The notes beneath the pieces were generated by a model. That model worked only from the letters and a program-made list of their open reading frames with translations, had not been told where the DNA came from and ran no database searches. 64,000 nucleotides of DNA from Luteimonas cucumeris (GTDB lineage Bacteria; Pseudomonadota; Gammaproteobacteria; Xanthomonadales; Xanthomonadaceae): positions 31,595 to 95,594 of the forward strand of contig NZ_VLKN01000008.1 of the NCBI RefSeq assembly GCF_007830035.1, given 5' to 3'. Shown here in pieces: positions 1 through 9,170 of this stretch; positions within the stretch are counted from its first letter, which is position 1; every line of letters begins with the position of its first letter. The translations under genes were made by a program, and so were the position numbers.

Positions 1-1
1 C

Positions 2-859
2 CTGGCCGCGCTGCGCGACCTGTGGCCGGCGGGCGCGATCCCGCGCCTGGTCGCCACCGTACCGCCGCAACACATGTACGGCATGGAGATGACGGTGCTG
101 ATGCCGCTGCTCGGCGGCGCGGCGGTGCATGCCGGGCGGCCGTTCTATCCCGGCGACGTGGCGCGCGCGCTGCAGCAGGCATCCGCGCCGCGCGTGCTGG
201 TGACCACACCGGTGCATCTGCGTGCGCTGGTCGAATCCGGCATCGAGCTGCCGCCGCTGGCCGGCATCGTCTCGGCGACCGCGCCTTTGCCGCAGGCGCT
301 GGCCGCCGCCGCGGAGGCGCGCTTCGGTGGCGAGGTGCGCGAGGTGTTCGGTTCCACCGAAACCTGCGTGATCGCGCGCCGCCGTACCGCATGCGAGGAC
401 GCGTGGACGCTGATGCCCGGCGTGCGACTGGCGCCGCAACCCGACGGCACGCTGGTGCACGCGGCGCATCTCGACACCGCGGTCGCGCTGGCCGACCTGG
501 TCGAACTGGACGGCGAGCACCGCTTCCATCTGCGCGGCCGCAATGCCGATCTGCTGGAGATCGCCGGCAAGCGCGCCTCGCTCGGCGACCTGACCCGCAA
601 GCTGTTGTCGGTGCCCGGCGTCGAGGACGGCGTGGTGTTCCAGCCCGACGAAGCCGACGATGCCGGCGTGCGTCGCGTGGCGGCGCTGGTGGTGGCGCCG
701 ACGCTGGACGAGACGCAGATCCTGCGCCACCTGCAGCGCGGGCTGGATGCGGTATTCCTGCCGCGCCCGCTGCTGCGCGTGGCCGCGTTGCCGCGCAACG
801 AAACCGGCAAGCTGCCGCGCGATGCGCTGCAGGCATTGCTGCGCAGCCGCATGCCGTAA
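2..859 (+). CDS. AMP-dependent acyl/aryl-CoA ligase (aryl polyene type), 5' truncated by window
   Basis: An open frame runs from base 2 with no start, so the N-terminal part lies outside the window; 285 residues are visible. The adenylation signature GSTE occurs in EVFGSTETCVIARR, and the C-terminal lysine motif is NETGKLPRDAL, the A10-like motif whose Lys helps adenylate formation. Early in the fragment VPPQHMYGMEMTVLMPLL resembles ligases of aryl polyene clusters, which activate a hydroxybenzoate starter. It fits the aryl polyene cluster at 10448-27039, although unrelated genes lie between. Family assignment is strong; the substrate is inferred. Confidence 0.85.
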   Translation: MAALRDLWPAGAIPRLVATVPPQHMYGMEMTVLMPLLGGAAVHAGRPFYPGDVARALQQASAPRVLVTTPVHLRALVESGIELPPLAGIVSATAPLPQALAAAAEARFGGEVREVFGSTETCVIARRRTACEDAWTLMPGVRLAPQPDGTLVHAAHLDTAVALADLVELDGEHRFHLRGRNADLLEIAGKRASLGDLTRKLLSVPGVEDGVVFQPDEADDAGVRRVAALVVAPTLDETQILRHLQRGLDAVFLPRPLLRVAALPRNETGKLPRDALQALLRSRMP

Positions 860-991
860 ATCCGGCCCACTCCATCGCCGCGCACGGCGCATCGCCTGCG
901 CTGACGCCTCCGTCACGCCCGCCCCGCCAGACTTGCGACCGCCCCCCATCCAGGGCGTTGCAACCCTTCATCTGTCATAGGAGCTTGGAGC

Positions 992-1258
992 ATGGGCATC
1001 ATCATCTGGTTGATCGTGGGTGGCATCTGCGGCTGGCTCGCGAGCATGATCATGAGGACCGACGCCCAGCAAGGCGTCCTGCTCAACGTGGTCGTCGGCA
1101 TCGTCGGCGCCTTCATCGGTGGCTGGCTGATCGGACCGCTGGTCGGCGCGGGTTCCATCAACGATGGTTTTTCGATCATGAGCTTCATCGTGTCGCTGGT
1201 CGGCGCCATCATCCTGCTGGCCATCGTCAACCTGTTCCGTCGCGGTCGCGTGCGCTAG
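992..1258 (+). CDS. GlsB/YeaQ/YmgE family small membrane protein
   Basis: This 88-residue inner-membrane protein has three hydrophobic segments (about residues 1-20, 30-52 and 60-82). Glycine-rich stretches such as GGICGWLAS and GIVGAFIGGWLIG are the hallmark of the transglycosylase-associated (GlsB/YeaQ/YmgE) family, often induced by stress. It ends in a basic tail, RRGRVR. An AGGAG-like stretch (taggagcttgg) precedes the ATG. A strong hairpin follows the gene. It stands alone between the ligase and convergent xthA. The molecular role of the family is not well defined. Confidence 0.88.
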   Translation: MGIIIWLIVGGICGWLASMIMRTDAQQGVLLNVVVGIVGAFIGGWLIGPLVGAGSINDGFSIMSFIVSLVGAIILLAIVNLFRRGRVR

Positions 1259-1293
1259 GTCCCTCCCCCGAACCTTCGCCCCCGCGAACGAGT

Positions 1294-1320
1294 AGGCCCG
1301 GCAATGCCGGGCCTTCTTGT
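1294..1320 (+). terminator. Intrinsic terminator after the GlsB-like gene
   Basis: Arms AGGCCCGGC (1294-1302) and GCCGGGCCT (1306-1314) pair perfectly around the loop AAT and are followed by a T-rich tract. It lies between the GlsB-like gene and convergent xthA. Confidence 0.75.
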
Positions 1321-1366
1321 TTTCGATGCTGCGGTGAGCGGGTGGCGGGGCATGTCGGTGCGGCAC

Positions 1367-2143
1367 TCAGGCGTCGGCGAGCTGCACCCAGGCCGGCGCA
1401 TGGTCGCTGGGGCGATCCCAGGTGCGTGGTTCGCGGTCGATGCCGGCCGCGACCGCCTGGCCGCGCAAGGCGTCCGACACCAGGGTCAGGTCGATGCGCA
1501 GGCCCAGGTTGCGGCGGAAGGCCGCCTGCCGGTAGTCCCACCAGCTGAACACGCCGGCCTCCTGGTGGTGCAGGCGATAGGCGTCGTGCAGGCCTAGCGC
1601 GAGCAGGCGCCGCAACGCGTCGCGCTCGGCGCGCGAGCTGAGGATGTGGTCGTCGTTCCAGACCGCGGCATCGTGCACGTCGCGCTCGTCCGGCGCGATG
1701 TTGAAATCGCCCAGCACCACCAGCCGCGGATGCGCGCGCAGTTCCCCGGCGAGCCAGTCGTGCACGGCTGAAAGCCAGCGCAGCTTGTAGTCGTACTTGT
1801 CGGTGCCGACGTCCTGGCCATTGACCACATACAGGTTGACCACGCGCACGCCGTCGACGGTGGCGGCGATCACGCGCCGCTGCACGTCGTCGAAACCGGG
1901 GATGCCGATGCACACGTCCTCGGGCGCGTGCCCGCGCGCGAGCAGCGCCACGCCGTTGTAGGTCTTCTGCCCGGCGAACACGCTGCGATAGCCGAGCCCG
2001 GCCAGCACCGTGTCGGGAAAGCGGTTGTCCTCGAGCTTGGTTTCCTGGATGCCGACCACGTCCGGCGCGGCATCGCGCAGCCACTGTTCCAGATGCGGCA
2101 GGCGCACGTTGAGCGAATTGACGTTCCAGCTGGCGATCTTCAT
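1367..2143 (-). CDS. xthA: Exodeoxyribonuclease III
   Basis: This 258-residue enzyme of the endonuclease/exonuclease/phosphatase fold is an AP endonuclease and 3'-5' exonuclease of base excision repair. The N-terminus MKIASWNVNSLNVRLPHL carries the metal-site Asn. QETK holds the catalytic Glu, GDFNIAP the Asp-Asn pair, LRIDL the substrate-binding Asp, and the C-terminal SDHAP the catalytic Asp-His. Length matches bacterial XthA (about 260). It is convergent with the GlsB-like gene and appears monocistronic. All key motifs are intact. Confidence 0.95.
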   Translation of the reverse strand: MKIASWNVNSLNVRLPHLEQWLRDAAPDVVGIQETKLEDNRFPDTVLAGLGYRSVFAGQKTYNGVALLARGHAPEDVCIGIPGFDDVQRRVIAATVDGVRVVNLYVVNGQDVGTDKYDYKLRWLSAVHDWLAGELRAHPRLVVLGDFNIAPDERDVHDAAVWNDDHILSSRAERDALRRLLALGLHDAYRLHHQEAGVFSWWDYRQAAFRRNLGLRIDLTLVSDALRGQAVAAGIDREPRTWDRPSDHAPAWVQLADA

Positions 2144-2222
2144 GCAGTCCTCATGTCAGGCACGCAGGACGCGATGCTACCGCTTTGTGGGGTCGAGCCT
2201 GCCGGGACGCGCTGCCTGCGGC

Positions 2223-3626
2223 TTAGCGCACCAGCAGGCGGATGAAGCGCTCGATCTTCGAATACGGCGGCTTCAGCAGGTCGCTGCCGGCCCAGCGCGA
2301 CTGCCACAGGATCGGCAACTGCTTGCTGAAGGCGTCGAAGCCGGCGCGGCCGTGATAGGCGCCCATGCCGCTGGCGCCGACGCCGCCGAACGGCAGCGCG
2401 TTGATCCCGAAATGGATCAGGCTGTCGTTGACGGTGACGCCGCCGGCTAGCGTGTTGCGCAGGATCCGTTCGACGCTGTCGCGGTCGTGGCTGAAGGGAT
2501 ACAGCGCCAGCGGTCGATCGTGCGCGTTGACGTAGGCGATGGCCTCGTCGAGTGTGCGGTAGGTCTTGATCGGCAGGATCGGACCGAAGATCTCGTCCTG
2601 CATCACCCGGGCGTCGTCGCCGGGTTCGATCACCAGCGTCGGTGGCAGCGCGCGTTCGCCGTCGCCGGCCGGTTGCAGTTCGATCACCTGCAATCCCCTG
2701 GTGCGTGCGTCGGCCAGGTAGCCTTCGAGGCGCGCGAACTGGCCGTCGTTGATGATCCGCGTGTAGTCGTCGCTGTTGCCCGAGCCGTAACGCGCCTGTA
2801 CCTGTTCGCGCAGCGCCGCCACCAGCGCGTCGCGTCGCGTCGCGTCGATGAACACATAGTCCGGCGCGATGCAGGTCTGGCCGCTGTTGAGCCACTTGCC
2901 GGTCGCCAGCCGCGCGGCGGCCTTGTCCACAGGGAAATCGGGACACACGATCGCCGGCGACTTGCCGCCGAGTTCCAGCGTCACCGGAGTCAGGTTCTGC
3001 GCCGCGGCGGCCATCACCTTGCGGCCGACCGCCGTCGAACCGGTGAACACCAGATGGTCGAACGGCAATGCCGCGAAAGCGGCGGCGACTTCGGCGCCAC
3101 CGAAGGCGACCGCGACGCGATCGGCCGGGAAGACTTCCGCCAGCAGGTCGTGCAGGAAGCGCGCGGTGCGCGGCGTGTGTTCGGAAGGTTTCAGGTAGAC
3201 ATGGTTGCCGGCAGCGATCGCGGTCGCCAGCGGGATCAGCGCCAGGTTGACCGGATAGTTCCACGGCGCGATCACACCGACCACGCCAACCGGCTCGGGC
3301 CGCAGTTCGGCGCGTGCCGGCCAGAACCGCCAGCCAACGCCGATGCGCTTCGGCTTCATCCAGCGCCGCAGCTGCCCGAGCAGATGATCGATCTCGCTGA
3401 GCACGGTCATGCCTTCGCCGATCAGCGATTCGTGCACGGAGCGGTGGCCGAAATCGGCGGAGATGACGCGCGTCATTTCGTCCATGCGCGATTTCATCGC
3501 CGCGCGCAGGCGCTGCAGGTCGCCGCGACGCTGTTCGTAATCCGGCTTGGCGGCCTGCCACGCGACACGCAGATGGTCGAGGGTGGGACGCAGGTCGGCA
3601 GTGGGCGTATCGGCGGCGATGTCCAT
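2223..3626 (-). CDS. Coniferyl-aldehyde-dehydrogenase-type NAD(P)+ aldehyde dehydrogenase
   Basis: This 467-residue aldehyde dehydrogenase would oxidise aldehydes to acids in the cytoplasm. Visible motifs are the cofactor-binding VGVIAPWNYPVNLALIP, the FTGSTAVG turn, the catalytic Glu in TLELGGKSP, and the nucleophilic Cys in NSGQTCIAPDYV. The subgroup resembles CalB: it is short and has the WMKPKRIGV...FWPARAELRPEP region. The frame stays open well upstream, so ATG 3626 (MDIAADTPTADLRPTL) was chosen by homology and because it falls just before the divergent gene at 3678. Substrate specificity cannot be read from sequence. Confidence 0.87.
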   Translation of the reverse strand: MDIAADTPTADLRPTLDHLRVAWQAAKPDYEQRRGDLQRLRAAMKSRMDEMTRVISADFGHRSVHESLIGEGMTVLSEIDHLLGQLRRWMKPKRIGVGWRFWPARAELRPEPVGVVGVIAPWNYPVNLALIPLATAIAAGNHVYLKPSEHTPRTARFLHDLLAEVFPADRVAVAFGGAEVAAAFAALPFDHLVFTGSTAVGRKVMAAAAQNLTPVTLELGGKSPAIVCPDFPVDKAAARLATGKWLNSGQTCIAPDYVFIDATRRDALVAALREQVQARYGSGNSDDYTRIINDGQFARLEGYLADARTRGLQVIELQPAGDGERALPPTLVIEPGDDARVMQDEIFGPILPIKTYRTLDEAIAYVNAHDRPLALYPFSHDRDSVERILRNTLAGGVTVNDSLIHFGINALPFGGVGASGMGAYHGRAGFDAFSKQLPILWQSRWAGSDLLKPPYSKIERFIRLLVR

Positions 3627-3677
3627 GCGCCGGAGTGTAGTCCGGCTCCTGCGACCCCTGCGTATTAGAATGATCGG

Positions 3678-4223
3678 ATGACCGCAATCCGCCCCTATCT
3701 TGGCCAGCTTCCCACCCTCGGGCAGCGCGTGTACGTCGATCCGGCCGCGACGGTGATCGGTGACGTCGTGCTCGCCGACGATGTCTCGATCTGGCCCGGC
3801 ACCGTGGTTCGCGGCGACGTCAACTTCATCCGTATCGGTGCGCGCACCAACATCCAGGACGGCAGCGTGGTGCACGTCAGCCACGACGGACCGCATGCCA
3901 AGCTCGGCGGCTTTGCCACGGTCATCGGCGAGGATGTCACCATCGGCCACAAGGCCATTGTCCACGCCTGCCGCATCGAGGATGCGGCGCTGATCGGCAT
4001 GGGCGCGATCGTGCTCGATGGCGCGGTGGTGAAGAAGCATGCCTTCGTCGGTGCCGGCACGCTGGTCGCGCCGGGCAAGACGGTGGGCGAGGGCGAGTTG
4101 TGGCTGGGCAACCCTGGCCGGTTCGCGCGCCGGCTCAGCGACGCCGAGATCGAGGCGCTGTACTACAGCGCGCAGCACTACGTGCGGATGAAGGACCAGT
4201 ACCTGGCCGAGCCGTTGTTGTAG
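3678..4223 (+). CDS. Gamma-carbonic anhydrase family protein (YrdA-like)
   Basis: This 181-residue left-handed beta-helix protein contains hexapeptide repeats (VIGDVVLADDVSIWPGTVVRGDV, with IGARTNIQDGSVVHV). Histidines typical of the metal site of gamma-class carbonic anhydrases are present: VVHVSH and the pair in TIGHKAIVHAC. Length and fold match the YrdA/PaaY group, in which carbonic anhydrase activity has been shown only for some members. It is divergent from the aldehyde dehydrogenase gene, 51 bp away. Its TAG stop lies in a GTAG sequence at the start of a REP-like stretch. Confidence 0.88.
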   Translation: MTAIRPYLGQLPTLGQRVYVDPAATVIGDVVLADDVSIWPGTVVRGDVNFIRIGARTNIQDGSVVHVSHDGPHAKLGGFATVIGEDVTIGHKAIVHACRIEDAALIGMGAIVLDGAVVKKHAFVGAGTLVAPGKTVGEGELWLGNPGRFARRLSDAEIEALYYSAQHYVRMKDQYLAEPLL

Positions 4224-4253
4224 CGACGCACGAGGGGCGATGCTTTCCTTCTG

Positions 4254-4276
4254 GTAGGGCGCAGATGCGCTGCTAC
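4254..4276. repeat. GTAG-headed REP-like palindrome
   Basis: GTAGGGCGCAGATGCGCTGC followed by TAC is an imperfect palindrome with GTAG on both strands. It lies between two convergent genes, and its right end supplies the TAG stop of the YkgJ-like gene. It resembles the SMAG/REP family known from Stenotrophomonas; family membership is inferred from pattern only. Confidence 0.55.
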
Positions 4277-4542
4277 AACGGCAACGGTTGCGTTTCGACT
4301 TCCAGCGCGTCGAGGAAGGCGATCGCCTGCTGGCGGTCGTCGCCGCACATCGACAGTTGCGGCTTGAGCGATGCACAGAAGGCGGGTCGTTCCGGCCGGC
4401 CGAACAGCCGGCAGCGGTAGTCGTCATCCAGCTGCACGCATGGCAAGCCGGCCGGTTTGCCGAAGGGCATGCCGGGGATCGGCGAGGTGATCGACGGCGC
4501 GATGCAGCAGGCGCCGCAGCCGGAACGGCAATGCATGCTCAT
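4273..4542 (-). CDS. YkgJ-like cysteine-cluster protein
   Basis: This 89-residue protein has eight cysteines, including the N-terminal CRSGCGACC, then AGLPC, DYRCRLF and FCASLKPQLSMC. That pattern defines the YkgJ/UPF0153 zinc- or iron-binding cysteine cluster family. ATG 4542 was chosen; a second ATG lies two codons on. It begins 47 bp after the aroE stop on the same strand, so the two may be co-transcribed. No biochemical function is established. Confidence 0.85.
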   Translation of the reverse strand: MSMHCRSGCGACCIAPSITSPIPGMPFGKPAGLPCVQLDDDYRCRLFGRPERPAFCASLKPQLSMCGDDRQQAIAFLDALEVETQPLPL

Positions 4543-4589
4543 GCCGTCGCGCGGGCCTGTCGATGCGGGCGTGGCGAGTGCGCGCAGGT

Positions 4590-5435
4590 TCAATCGGCCG
4601 TGACCAGCGACGCGCGGTGCTCGACCAGATGCGCGTACACCGGGTCGGTATCGGGCCGCACGCCGTGCCATAGCGCGAAACTTTCCGCAGCCTGCTCCAC
4701 CAGCATGCCGAGGCCGCCGATGGCGTCGTGCGCGCCGGCCGCGCGTGCCCACGCCAGGAACGGGATCGCGACTTCGCCATAACTCAGGTCGACCGCCGCG
4801 GTGCGTGCGCCGACCAGCGACATCGGCAGGTCCGGCAGGCCGTCGGTGCGCGTCGCCGAAGTGGCGTTGATGACCAGGTCGAATTCGCCGAACTGCTTCA
4901 GGTCGGCCAGATAGCGCGGATGCACGCGGCCCGGCTGGCCAAGTGCGTCGGCCAGCGCGTCGGCGCGTTCGGAAGTGCGGTTGACGATGTACAGGTCGCC
5001 GATGCCCGCATCGAGCAAGGCCGGCGCGACGCCGCGCGCCGCGCCGCCGGCACCGATCAGCAGCGTGCGCCGCGCGCGCAGGTCGAGGCCGTGGCGGCCG
5101 GTGAGATCGCGCACCAGTCCGGCGCCGTCGGTGTTGTCGCCATGCCATTCACCGCCGCGCAGGGTCAGCGTGTTGACCGCGCCGGCGCGCCGCGCCCGCT
5201 CGCTGAGCGTGGCGCAGGCCCGCGCCGCGCGCTGCTTGTGCGGCAGCGTGACGTTGGCGCCGACGCCACCGGAGGCGGCGAACGCGCCCAGGGTCATGTC
5301 GAACTCCTCGGCCGCGGTATCGATCGCGGAATAATCCAGCGCGATCGACAGCTGCCGGCCGAACGCGGCATGGATGCGCGGCGACAGCGAATGCGCGACA
5401 GGATGGCCGATGACGGCATAGCGGGGAATCGACAT
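4590..5435 (-). CDS. aroE: Shikimate dehydrogenase
   Basis: This 281-residue NADPH enzyme reduces 3-dehydroshikimate to shikimate in the chorismate pathway. The N-terminus has the shikimate-binding [17 protein letters not shown] carries the catalytic Lys, [13 protein letters not shown] the catalytic Asp, [13 protein letters not shown] the nucleotide-binding loop, and NRTSERA the NADPH-phosphate contact region. The reading frame extends upstream, but ATG 5435 ([16 protein letters not shown]) matches family N-termini. Chorismate feeds the XanB2-like enzyme encoded at 10448-11464; aroE has been linked genetically to xanthomonadin pigment in Xanthomonas oryzae, so proximity may be functional. Confidence 0.94.
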   Translation of the reverse strand: MSIPRYAVIGHPVAHSLSPRIHAAFGRQLSIALDYSAIDTAAEEFDMTLGAFAASGGVGANVTLPHKQRAARACATLSERARRAGAVNTLTLRGGEWHGDNTDGAGLVRDLTGRHGLDLRARRTLLIGAGGAARGVAPALLDAGIGDLYIVNRTSERADALADALGQPGRVHPRYLADLKQFGEFDLVINATSATRTDGLPDLPMSLVGARTAAVDLSYGEVAIPFLAWARAAGAHDAIGGLGMLVEQAAESFALWHGVRPDTDPVYAHLVEHRASLVTAD

Positions 5436-5674
5436 GGCGGGATTCGCTCCAGGCTGGGGGCGGGCCACCGACGCCGGCGGTTCGCCGATTGAAACGATGC
5501 TTGTACGCGGCGCTCGCAGTCTACTCCGCACGTCGCCATCGCCGTTGCATCCAGGCGGGCCAGTATCCACGGCCGGCAGTGAAATCCACGACAGCGCAAG
5601 CGTCGGATGAGGCGCTTAGCGCAGAAGATGCTCGTTGCTGTTGGCCCGAATCAACAGCCTTCCGTGTCGCCCAT

Positions 5675-5900
5675 AGACCCGGAGGGCGGCGGCCATGGAT
5701 GGCCGCCGTTTTCCGACCGAGCCATGGATGGCGAGTCGGAAAATCTCCGATAACTACCCAACCGCAACGGGAGCTTTGTCGGGAAAGGGCCTTCTCTTTG
5801 GTTACTTTCTCTTGGCCCCTTCAAGAGAAAGTGACCCGCACGCGCAGCGGGCGGAAGCTTTTGGCAGTTTGTAAGAGCAACGGAACAAGCCCTGTTCTAC
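5675..5900 (+). repeat. Dispersed multi-hairpin element, copy 1
   Basis: Hairpin 1 has arms CGGCGGCCAT and ATGGCCGCCG (loop GG). Hairpin 2 is TTTTCCGAC paired with GTCGGAAAA around an inner GCCAT/ATGGC stem. Hairpin 3 is ACTTTCTCTTG with CAAGAGAAAGT. Hairpin 4 is CCCGC with GCGGG, followed by the GCGGAAGCTT boundary. The right end, read on the minus strand, begins GTAGAACAGGGCTTG, resembling a GTAG REP. Five further copies occur in the window. No coding capacity is credible. Confidence 0.85.
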
Positions 5901-5920
5901 AACGACAAGGAACAATTACT

Positions 5921-6001
5921 GGATATCGCTTCGCTTACCCCTTCGGGGCCGTCCCTTCAGACGTTCTGCGCGCTTCGAGCTTGTCCGAGCTTTCAGGGAT
6001 G
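5921..6001 (+). repeat. Downstream module of copy 1 (shared with copy 5)
   Basis: The stretch containing GCTTCGCTTACCCCTTCGGG and then GACGTTCTGCGCGC is nearly repeated at 42444-42532, in both cases just after a multi-hairpin element. It is a second, optional module of the dispersed repeat. The rest of the gap up to the GNAT gene shows no gene. Confidence 0.65.
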
Positions 6002-6026
6002 GAGGCCAAAAGCACAGCAAAGGCCG

Positions 6027-6467
6027 TCAAAGCGGCTTGTGATAGGCGTGCTGCGTCTTGGTGCGGGTGTAGCCGAGGCGTTCGTAGAACGGATGTGCTT
6101 CGGGGCGCAGGATGTTCGATCGCAGGAATACCTCCGGCGTGCCAATGTCCTGCGCCCACTGTTCGGCCGCCGCGATCAACGCCTTGCCTACACCGCCGCG
6201 CCGGGCTTCGGCGTCCACGACCAGGGCGACGATCTCGACGCGCTCGCCCAGTTCCAGCGTGATCCGCTGTTCGGTGGCGACGAAGCCGACGAGCCGGCCG
6301 TCATCGCCGACCGCGACCAGTACCGCATGGGTCGGCGAATCCAGCAGCTTTTGCAGGCGTGTGGCGAATACCTCCACCGAGGCGGGATATCCGAGTTGCG
6401 TGGACAGCCGCGCGATCTGCGCGGCATCGGCCAGCGTGGCGTGACGAACGATCGGAGAGGACGACAT
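6027..6467 (-). CDS. GNAT family N-acetyltransferase
   Basis: This 146-residue acetyl-CoA-dependent acetyltransferase starts VRHATLADAAQIARLSTQLGY. Motif A is EIVALVVDAEARRGGVGKAL, with the R/Q-x-x-G-x-G/A pyrophosphate loop in the form RRGGVGKA. The C-terminal FYERLGYTRTKTQHAYHKPL is typical of the family. The frame is open further upstream, but ATG 6467 is supported by a GGAGG 6 bp upstream. It lies 19 bp downstream of hemB on the same strand. The substrate is unknown. Confidence 0.85.
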   Translation of the reverse strand: MSSSPIVRHATLADAAQIARLSTQLGYPASVEVFATRLQKLLDSPTHAVLVAVGDDGRLVGFVATEQRITLELGERVEIVALVVDAEARRGGVGKALIAAAEQWAQDIGTPEVFLRSNILRPEAHPFYERLGYTRTKTQHAYHKPL

Positions 6468-6486
6468 GCAGACCTCCGCCTTCCGG

Positions 6487-7515
<1,029 letters not shown>

Positions 7516-7517
7516 TC

Positions 7518-7547
7518 AAAAAAAACCGGCGCCACTGGGGCGCCGGT
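7518..7547 (-). terminator. Intrinsic terminator of the secreted protease operon
   Basis: On the minus strand ACCGGCGCC and GGCGCCGGT (7525-7533 with 7539-7547) form a hairpin followed by eight T. It lies 25 bp beyond the stop of the metalloprotease gene. Confidence 0.88.
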
Positions 7548-7571
7548 CGGGTTGTCGCAAATGAAGCGGGT

Positions 7572-9170
7572 TTACAGCGTTGATTTGGCCACGCAGCTGC
7601 GCAACGCCATGTGCTGGTTGCGGTCGATCAGGCCGGCCTTGTGCAACGCGGTGGCATGGTCGGTCATGCAGCGCATGTACTTGGCGCGACCGCCGCCGGC
7701 GCTGGCCTCGCACACGTTGTTGTAGGCCTGCACGTTGGCGCCGATGATGATGCCGACGTCGTCGACCAGGTCGATGCCGGTGTCGCATCCGTCGATCTGC
7801 GCGCTGCCGTCGTTGAGCGTCCAGCCCGTGTCCTGCAGCAGGTTCGGCGTGATGTCGAGGTTGTAGGTCGACAGCAGGGTCGAATTGATGCTCGGTTCCA
7901 TCAGCGCGTTGGGCAGCAATGCGGTGTCGTAGTGCGAACCGGACGAGCCGCCCTGCACCGGGTTGGGCATGAACAGCCGTGGGCGGCCGTCATCATCGGC
8001 ACCCTGCAGCTTGCTGGGATCGACGACCAGGCCGACCTGTACGCCGGGCAGGTTCGCCTTGATCGAGTTGCCCGCGGCCAGCGTCACCCGGATCGACGGG
8101 ATCGTGATGGTCGGATCGGCGCCGCCCAGCCCTGGCGGCGGCGTGCCGGGGACGTTGTCGGCAATGATCACGCCGATCGCGCCGGCATCCTGCGCGTTCT
8201 TCACCTTGATGGTGAAGCCGCAGGTGCCGCGATCCATGATCGCGATGTTGCCGGCCACGGCTGCGGCATTGGTCAATGGGCTGCAACCGTCGGTGGTGGA
8301 AGCGCCTGCCGCATCGGACGGATCGACGCCGAGCACGACCGTGCCGGTGAAGTTGGCCGGCGATATCGGCGCGCCGAAGCCGGCGGTGCCGTAGTCGTAC
8401 TCGCCGGCGATCGGCGCTGGTGCGGTGATGCGCAAGGCGGTGCGCGGATCGAGGATCAGGCCCGCGCCTGCCGTGGCGCTGGCACCGGTGAACACGACCT
8501 TGCCGTAGTTGAGCGCGGAGGCCTGGCGCTGCGGCACCGTCATCTGCGTCCAGAACTGGCCGGTGGTGTTGTCGAAGGTGAAGTTGGAATAGATGTCCGG
8601 CACGCCGGCAAGGAAAGTGCCGGCCGCTTCGGAGACGAAGTTCTGGAAGCCCAGTCCGTGTCCGAACTCGTGCATCGCCACGTCGAGGAAGTTGACCTGT
8701 CCGGCCGGCGTCTTGCCGTCGAGGCCGTAATAGAAGTCGAAGTCGGAGCTGTACTGCGATCCGATGTCGGTGAAGCCAGGATTCAGATCGACGCCGCCGA
8801 TCGCGTCGGCCAACGCCGAGCTGTACCAGGTGTCGGGCACGATGCCGGGCGCGAAGTTGGAGTGCACGGTGCTGGCGCCGGCCGAGCCGAGCACGTTGGC
8901 ACCGAGCGGGTTGAACTGCGCGCCGATGTAGATCGGTACGTCGCTCTGCAGCACCGAGCCCCAAAGGTCGGCGGCGAACTGCGCGACGATGCGGCGCTGT
9001 TCGCCGCGGGTGGTGCCGGGGTTGTTGCCGACCGGGGCCACCGGCGTGGGATCGTTGTAGCCTTCGCCCGGGTCGTCGAAGACCACGGGAATAATTTCAG
9101 CGGCCTGCGCGCACATGGCGGACAGGGCGATGCCGACGGCGCTGGTCAGCGCAAGCAGGGACTTATTCAT
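7572..9170 (-). CDS. Secreted zinc metalloprotease-like protein with PA domain
   Basis: A 532-residue exported protein: signal peptide about residues 1-23 (MNKSLLALTSAVGIALSAMCAQAA). The zinc motif HEFGHGLGF at 167-175 gives two His ligands and the catalytic Glu. A protease-associated (PA) domain spans about 255-400, recognisable by DRGTCGFTIKVKNAQDAGA and GVIIADN. The C-terminal 60 residues contain paired cysteines (IDGCDTG, NNVCEA, MRCMTD, RSCVA). The start overlaps the stop of the upstream gene by 8 bp, implying translational coupling. A terminator follows. Proteolysis is inferred from the intact motif; the substrate is unknown. Confidence 0.8.
   Translation of the reverse strand: MNKSLLALTSAVGIALSAMCAQAAEIIPVVFDDPGEGYNDPTPVAPVGNNPGTTRGEQRRIVAQFAADLWGSVLQSDVPIYIGAQFNPLGANVLGSAGASTVHSNFAPGIVPDTWYSSALADAIGGVDLNPGFTDIGSQYSSDFDFYYGLDGKTPAGQVNFLDVAMHEFGHGLGFQNFVSEAAGTFLAGVPDIYSNFTFDNTTGQFWTQMTVPQRQASALNYGKVVFTGASATAGAGLILDPRTALRITAPAPIAGEYDYGTAGFGAPISPANFTGTVVLGVDPSDAAGASTTDGCSPLTNAAAVAGNIAIMDRGTCGFTIKVKNAQDAGAIGVIIADNVPGTPPPGLGGADPTITIPSIRVTLAAGNSIKANLPGVQVGLVVDPSKLQGADDDGRPRLFMPNPVQGGSSGSHYDTALLPNALMEPSINSTLLSTYNLDITPNLLQDTGWTLNDGSAQIDGCDTGIDLVDDVGIIIGANVQAYNNVCEASAGGGRAKYMRCMTDHATALHKAGLIDRNQHMALRSCVAKSTL

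Noticed and set aside
1227..2084. Long open frame on the minus strand across xthA
   Set aside because: It is the out-of-frame shadow of xthA; the peptide is Arg/Ala-rich low complexity and the real frame carries all XthA motifs.
5489..6262. Predicted protein over repeat copy 1
   Set aside because: The frame is open only because of GC bias; the same sequence recurs as a structured repeat in both orientations, so it is not coding.
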